NCBI GenBank assembly: GCA_023213315.1
Contig: JAKCPI010001912.1
Location: 186,001-250,000 of the forward strand
Direction of reading: 5' to 3'
DNA length: 64,000 nt
DNA from: Euborellia annulipes
Taxonomy: Eukaryota > Arthropoda > Insecta > Dermaptera > Anisolabididae
Positions 60,840-64,000 of the stretch are shown here, in pieces (the stretch's first letter is position 1; each line of letters starts with the position of its first letter). The position numbers were made by a program, and so were the translations under genes. Below the pieces are notes generated by a model. The model was not told the origin of the DNA. It saw only the letters and a list, made by a program, of their open reading frames with translations, and made no database searches.

Positions 60840-61140
60840 CTTTTCGGACTTAACAAGTCATAGATATATTTAACAAGACTGAGTGTTTTTTATTGATGAG
60901 GCCAAACATCCCAAAGGCGGAGATCCTGGGTTCGATTCCCGGGGGGCCATGGATGGACTTAACAAGTCATAGATATATTTAACAAGACTGTGAGTGTTTT
61001 TTATTGATGAGGCCAAACATCCCATGGCCCCCGGGAATCGAACCCAGGATCTCCGCCTTTGGGATGTTTGGCCTCATCAATAAAAAACACTCAGTCTTGT
61101 TAAATATATCTATGACTTGTTAAGTCCGAATCGAGGTATT
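60840..61140. repeat. Inverted and tandem SINE 3' pieces
   Basis: Units of GGACTTAACAAGTCATAGAT, TTAACAAGACT, TTTTTTATTGATGAGGCCAA and a tRNA-like CTGGGTTCGATTCCCGGGG occur at 60848-60952 and 60955-61020 (plus) and inverted at 61020-61130. The result is a palindrome of SINE tails centred near 61020. Confidence 0.6.
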
Positions 61141-61401
61141 TTGAATACTATTATCTTATTCAAATATATAGATCTCGAAAAATATTTAGCTATAACTTAA
61201 CCCCGCTGCCCTCTGGGCTTTGCTGCTTACAGTAGTGTGTTAGAGCAGATCCAGATATCTGTCCCTCTACTGGTTTAACAAGCGGCGCATAAGTGAAAAA
61301 CTTTTCTTTAAAGTTTTTCACGTTTTCGTTACTAGTTAGTGACTTGCAAGACTAACTGCATATAAGGGGAAGTGAGTTTTATTGGTGCAGGTCGAGGGTC
61401 C

Positions 61402-61525
61402 GGTGGCCTGGTGCAATGGATAGCACGCCTATGCTCCGGAAAGGCGGAGATCCTGGGTTCGATTCCCGGGGCCATGGGATGTTTGGCCTCATCAATAAAA
61501 AACACTCACAGTCTTGTTAAATACA
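61402..61525 (+). repeat. tRNA-derived SINE
   Basis: tRNA-like head with A box TGGTGCAATGG (61409-61419) and B box GGTTCGATTCC (61456-61466), followed by the tail GGGATGTTTGGCCTCATCAA then TAAAAAACACTCACAGTCTT. The same tail makes up the neighbouring inverted units, confirming a repeat family and not a tRNA gene. Confidence 0.75.
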
Positions 61526-61556
61526 TATATATTTTAAAAATTTCTATAAATATATG

Positions 61557-61794
61557 AAGCCATCAACGCCAAAACGGCCTTACTCATATTTTACTTTTTT
61601 GGTTTTATGCCTTAATATCTACTGTATTAAATCGTGAATTCCAGCGAAATACAGAACTTCTCATGATATAGTAGTACAGTGCTACTCATGATTCAGTAGT
61701 TCAGTACTGCTCTGGAATTCACTATTTAATAGATACTAAGGCATAAAATCAAGAAAGTGAAATGTCGGTTGGCCGTTCTGGCGCTGATGGCCTC
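61557..61794. mobile_element. Inverted-repeat MITE (GCCATCAACGCCA ends)
   Basis: Arms of about 85 nt: left AGCCATCAACGCCAAAACGG with TTTTATGCCTTAATATCTAC and GTGAATTCCAG; right is the inverse (CTGGAATTCAC, TAGATACTAAGGCATAAAAT, CCGTTCTGGCGCTGATGGCC). Centre is a set of CAGTA repeats. Confidence 0.65.
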
Positions 61795-62012
61795 ATAACA
61801 CCAATCGGCAAAATGAAATTTTTTTTCGGGCTCCGACAATTCCTTCAGATTCTTAAGTAAAATGACCTCCTGAATCCAAATATTACCACCGTTTTACCTC
61901 AACATGTATCGGGAGACAACAAGGAGGTCATATTTGGATTTAGCAGGTCATTTTACTTAAGAATCTAAAGGAATAATGTCGGCTGCCGATTAGTGTAATT
62001 AGAGGATAAAGA
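61795..62012. mobile_element. Inverted-repeat MITE (AATCGGCA ends), adjacent to the previous one
   Basis: Left ACACCAATCGGCAAAATGAA, GACAATTCCTTCAGATTCTT, AAGTAAAATGACCT; right inverse AGGTCATTTTACTTAAGAAT, CTAAAGGAATAATGTCGG, TGCCGATTAGTGT. About 75-nt arms. Confidence 0.65.
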
Positions 62013-62060
62013 AATAAATAAATTTCTCATTAGTAGTAATTAACTTTTTTTTCGTTTCAG

Positions 62061-62250
62061 AACCTCCAATTGAAAGCAGTCAAAAAGTGAAGATATTTGA
62101 GATAAAAAAAAGCGACGTTTTCTTTGATTGGGATTTTCATTCGATAGAGGCTGACATCCTCTCCTTTTATTGATCTAATCGTTCGACACCCACTTCTGAC
62201 ATCGTCATCGTTAAAAACAGCATCATCCGGAGGAAATTGCCTACATATAT
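62061..62250 (+). other. Exon-like stretch, function unknown
   Basis: Bounded by a strong acceptor (TTTTTTTCGTTTCAG) and a donor-like ATAT/GTAAGT near 62250. One frame is open for 38 codons (PPIESSQKVKIFEIKKSDVF, FDWDFHSIEADILSFY) then stops, with GC-richer sequence after. Could be the terminal exon of the transcript suggested at 57.4 kb, or non-coding. Confidence 0.3.
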
Positions 62251-62372
62251 GTAAGTAAAAAATAAATAAAAATATATAATATTCAAAAATAATTTAGTCC
62301 AACTTGACAACTAGAAAATAAAATATTCATCATAAAAAAAAATTTGTTTGCATAATATATCTTTCTCTTAGG

Positions 62373-62875
62373 CTGAAAGCACACCGAACGAGCAAAAACG
62401 TTTTTGCCTAAAACTGTATTTTCAATGCTTATCTATGGGTCAACGCACATCGAAGAGACAAAACACAATCGGACATAATTCGACATCATCGAACAAAATG
62501 TTTTGTCCGAAAACGTTTTTGCTCGATCGGTGTGCGTTGGCATCGAGCAAAACATTACTGGAAGCAAAATAATTTTTTTTTTTTTATAATTTAAAAAAAC
62601 TCGCACTTTTTTCCCATTCACACATACATACACACAGGCTTCTCGACAACTGAGGCCATGTAAGACTAAACGATGGCCTTCTCATTATTTTCTAATTTAC
62701 ATATTGGGGGTCCAGGCATTCTTATTTATTTATTTGGTTTCCAAATGGCTCTGAAATCAAAATGCTCGATGGCAAAACATTTTGCTCGTTCTGTGTGCGT
62801 TGGCATCGAGCAAAACGTTTCGCTCGTGGACAAAACATTTTGATCGAAAATGTTTTTGCTCGTTCTGCCTCATAC
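62373..62875. mobile_element. Inverted/tandem repeat element rich in CGAGCAAAA(C/A)GTTTT
   Basis: AAAGCACACCGAACGAGCAA, AAACGTTTTTGC at the left; GTTTTTGCTCGATCGGTGTG, CGTTGGCATCGAGCAAAAC at 62514-62550; the CGTTGGCATCGAGCAAAACG block again at 62800; and AAAATGTTTTTGCTCGTTCT at the right end. Outer ends are inverted copies; no ORF. Confidence 0.6.
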
Positions 62876-63029
62876 ACATTTAAATATGTATATTAATTCG
62901 TTAGGCTAGGACTACTTTAAGTTGACTCACAGGGAATAAAATATTTATTACATCAGAGCTTTAATATCCATTTCACTGTAGTATTTTTACTTTCTCTTAC
63001 CTATGTATATTTGTAATATATATATAGAG

Positions 63030-63660
63030 AGAGAAAGTATTGGATTCATGTCAAAAATTCGATGTCGAAATTTTGATGGATCTTCACGTTTTGAGGACCC
63101 CTGAATCCAAAAAAGTGGTTTTCGCGACATGGTCTGTCTGTCTGTCTGTCTGTGTGTGTTCAATTTTAAGCATGAAGGAGCTATGAGGCTGAAATTTTAT
63201 ATGTAAGTTAAACACCCCCCGGGACCGACAAAATAAGCTTTTAATCAAAATTGGCCAAAGGGTACTAGTACTTTACTGATGTGCTTTTTCAGTTTTTTTC
63301 GATTTTCTCAAAATTCTCTCTAACGATTTTGATTAAAATTCAAAAATCAATTATTTTTTAGAAGCTCTTTCAATTGTATATTCTGATTTTGCTCTCAAAA
63401 TTGTTTGAAGACCACTTTACTCTTGTATTTCATAGGGAAGATAGGAGAAATGGTTGCCATGGTAACAAAATATAAATATTTTCCCATCCTTATAAATTTT
63501 ACATCTTACAAGTTAATTCAAATGTTACGTACTGTCGGGAACTAAATATATGTCGACACGAAAAATCTCGTGTGACAAGCACAGAACACAACTTTCGATT
63601 ACCGAAGGTAAGAGAAAGTTGTGTGCTGTGCGCCAGTCACACCAGATTTTTAAACATGGA
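63030..63660. repeat. Long interspersed repeat with GTGTGAC-type MITE at its end
   Basis: 63030-63480 is the inverse of 43500-43930; it includes a GTCT tetranucleotide run (63131-63152). 63535-63645 is a MITE-family copy: GTCGGGAACTAAATATATGT, CGACACGAAAAATCTCGTGT at left; GCCAGTCACACCAGATTTTT at right. The adjacency of the two repeats is the same at 43.4 kb, so they may be one larger element. Confidence 0.55.
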
Positions 63661-64000
63661 AACAATCCCAGCCAGCCATTCCGTCTTTCCATAAGTAAAA
63701 TTAAAAAAAGATATTTTATAAATAATTTTACATAAAAATAAATATTTTTGCCATCTTAAACATACCATTCACCAAAGTGACTTAATTATCTCAGAAGTCG
63801 AGGATAGCCTTCAGTTTGTCGGGAACTTAGGGTCTTAACAGGAAATAAAGGCATTTAATTTAAAATTCATTTAAAAAAAAAAATAGAATAACGGAACCCC
63901 GTAGTCTCCTTCTTGGACAAAGGATATAACAGTTGGTATGTATTATAATTAAAAAAATTGTTAAAATTTTTAATAATTTATTAGTTCTTGACAAATTCAT

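Noticed and set aside
61402..61480. Functional tRNA gene
   Set aside because: A and B boxes are present, but no proper acceptor stem forms, and head and tail recur nearby as a SINE.
1..64000. CRISPR arrays, bacterial operons, riboswitches or phage genes
   Set aside because: Spliced animal genes, no regularly spaced repeats and no prokaryotic signals; inverted repeats are eukaryotic transposons.

Overview
The window looks like nuclear DNA of an arthropod. It is very AT-rich, its genes have short coding exons separated by GT-AG introns, and the space between exons is packed with short interspersed repeats. The overall character would fit a copepod such as a sea louse, but that is an impression and no species-specific marker was found. 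Coding exons were rebuilt by hand by matching splice sites, phase and recognised protein families.

Layout, left to right. (1) 641-2698, minus strand: two internal exons of an SLC26-type anion transporter that runs off the left edge; a possible first coding exon lies at 10794-10842, across an intron of about 8 kb full of repeats. (2) 15604-19926, minus: complete 8-exon PIGB (GPI mannosyltransferase 3), 500 residues. (3) 25758-29099, minus: complete 6-exon R3HDM4-like gene, 265 residues. (4) 30560-36410, plus: 6-coding-exon fructose-1,6-bisphosphatase, 332 residues, with a probable non-coding first exon. (5) 38091-55761, minus: complete 15-exon NCBP1 (80 kDa cap-binding subunit), 790 residues. 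Its 12.4-kb intron 10 holds, on the opposite strand, a three-exon gene for a predicted secreted Ser/Thr-rich protein of 560 residues (44268-52265). (6) 55762-64000: no recognised host gene; duplicated exon-like units, a 5'-truncated and frameshifted non-LTR retrotransposon (about 58640-60783), tRNA-derived SINEs and several inverted-repeat elements.

The host genes are unrelated housekeeping functions (anion transport, GPI-anchor synthesis, gluconeogenesis, cap binding), so no operon-like logic is expected. FBP and NCBP1 are convergent, and the R3HDM4-like gene and FBP are divergent.

The most unusual signal is a set of short palindromic elements (about 290-430 bp) at 1.0, 7.8, 15.9, 40.3 and 42.4 kb. 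They have clear 10-13-bp target duplications and a one-sided tail, and most carry a conserved CTGANGA / stem II / GAAAC motif like a hammerhead ribozyme core. Older relatives lie at 2.0, 15.2, 22.7, 31.6 and 45.5 kb. One insertion interrupts one arm of an older inverted repeat whose other arm preserves the empty site, so the 13-bp target duplication can be read directly. The architecture recalls Penelope-like retroelement termini, not ordinary DNA-transposon MITEs. The hammerhead interpretation is a hypothesis.
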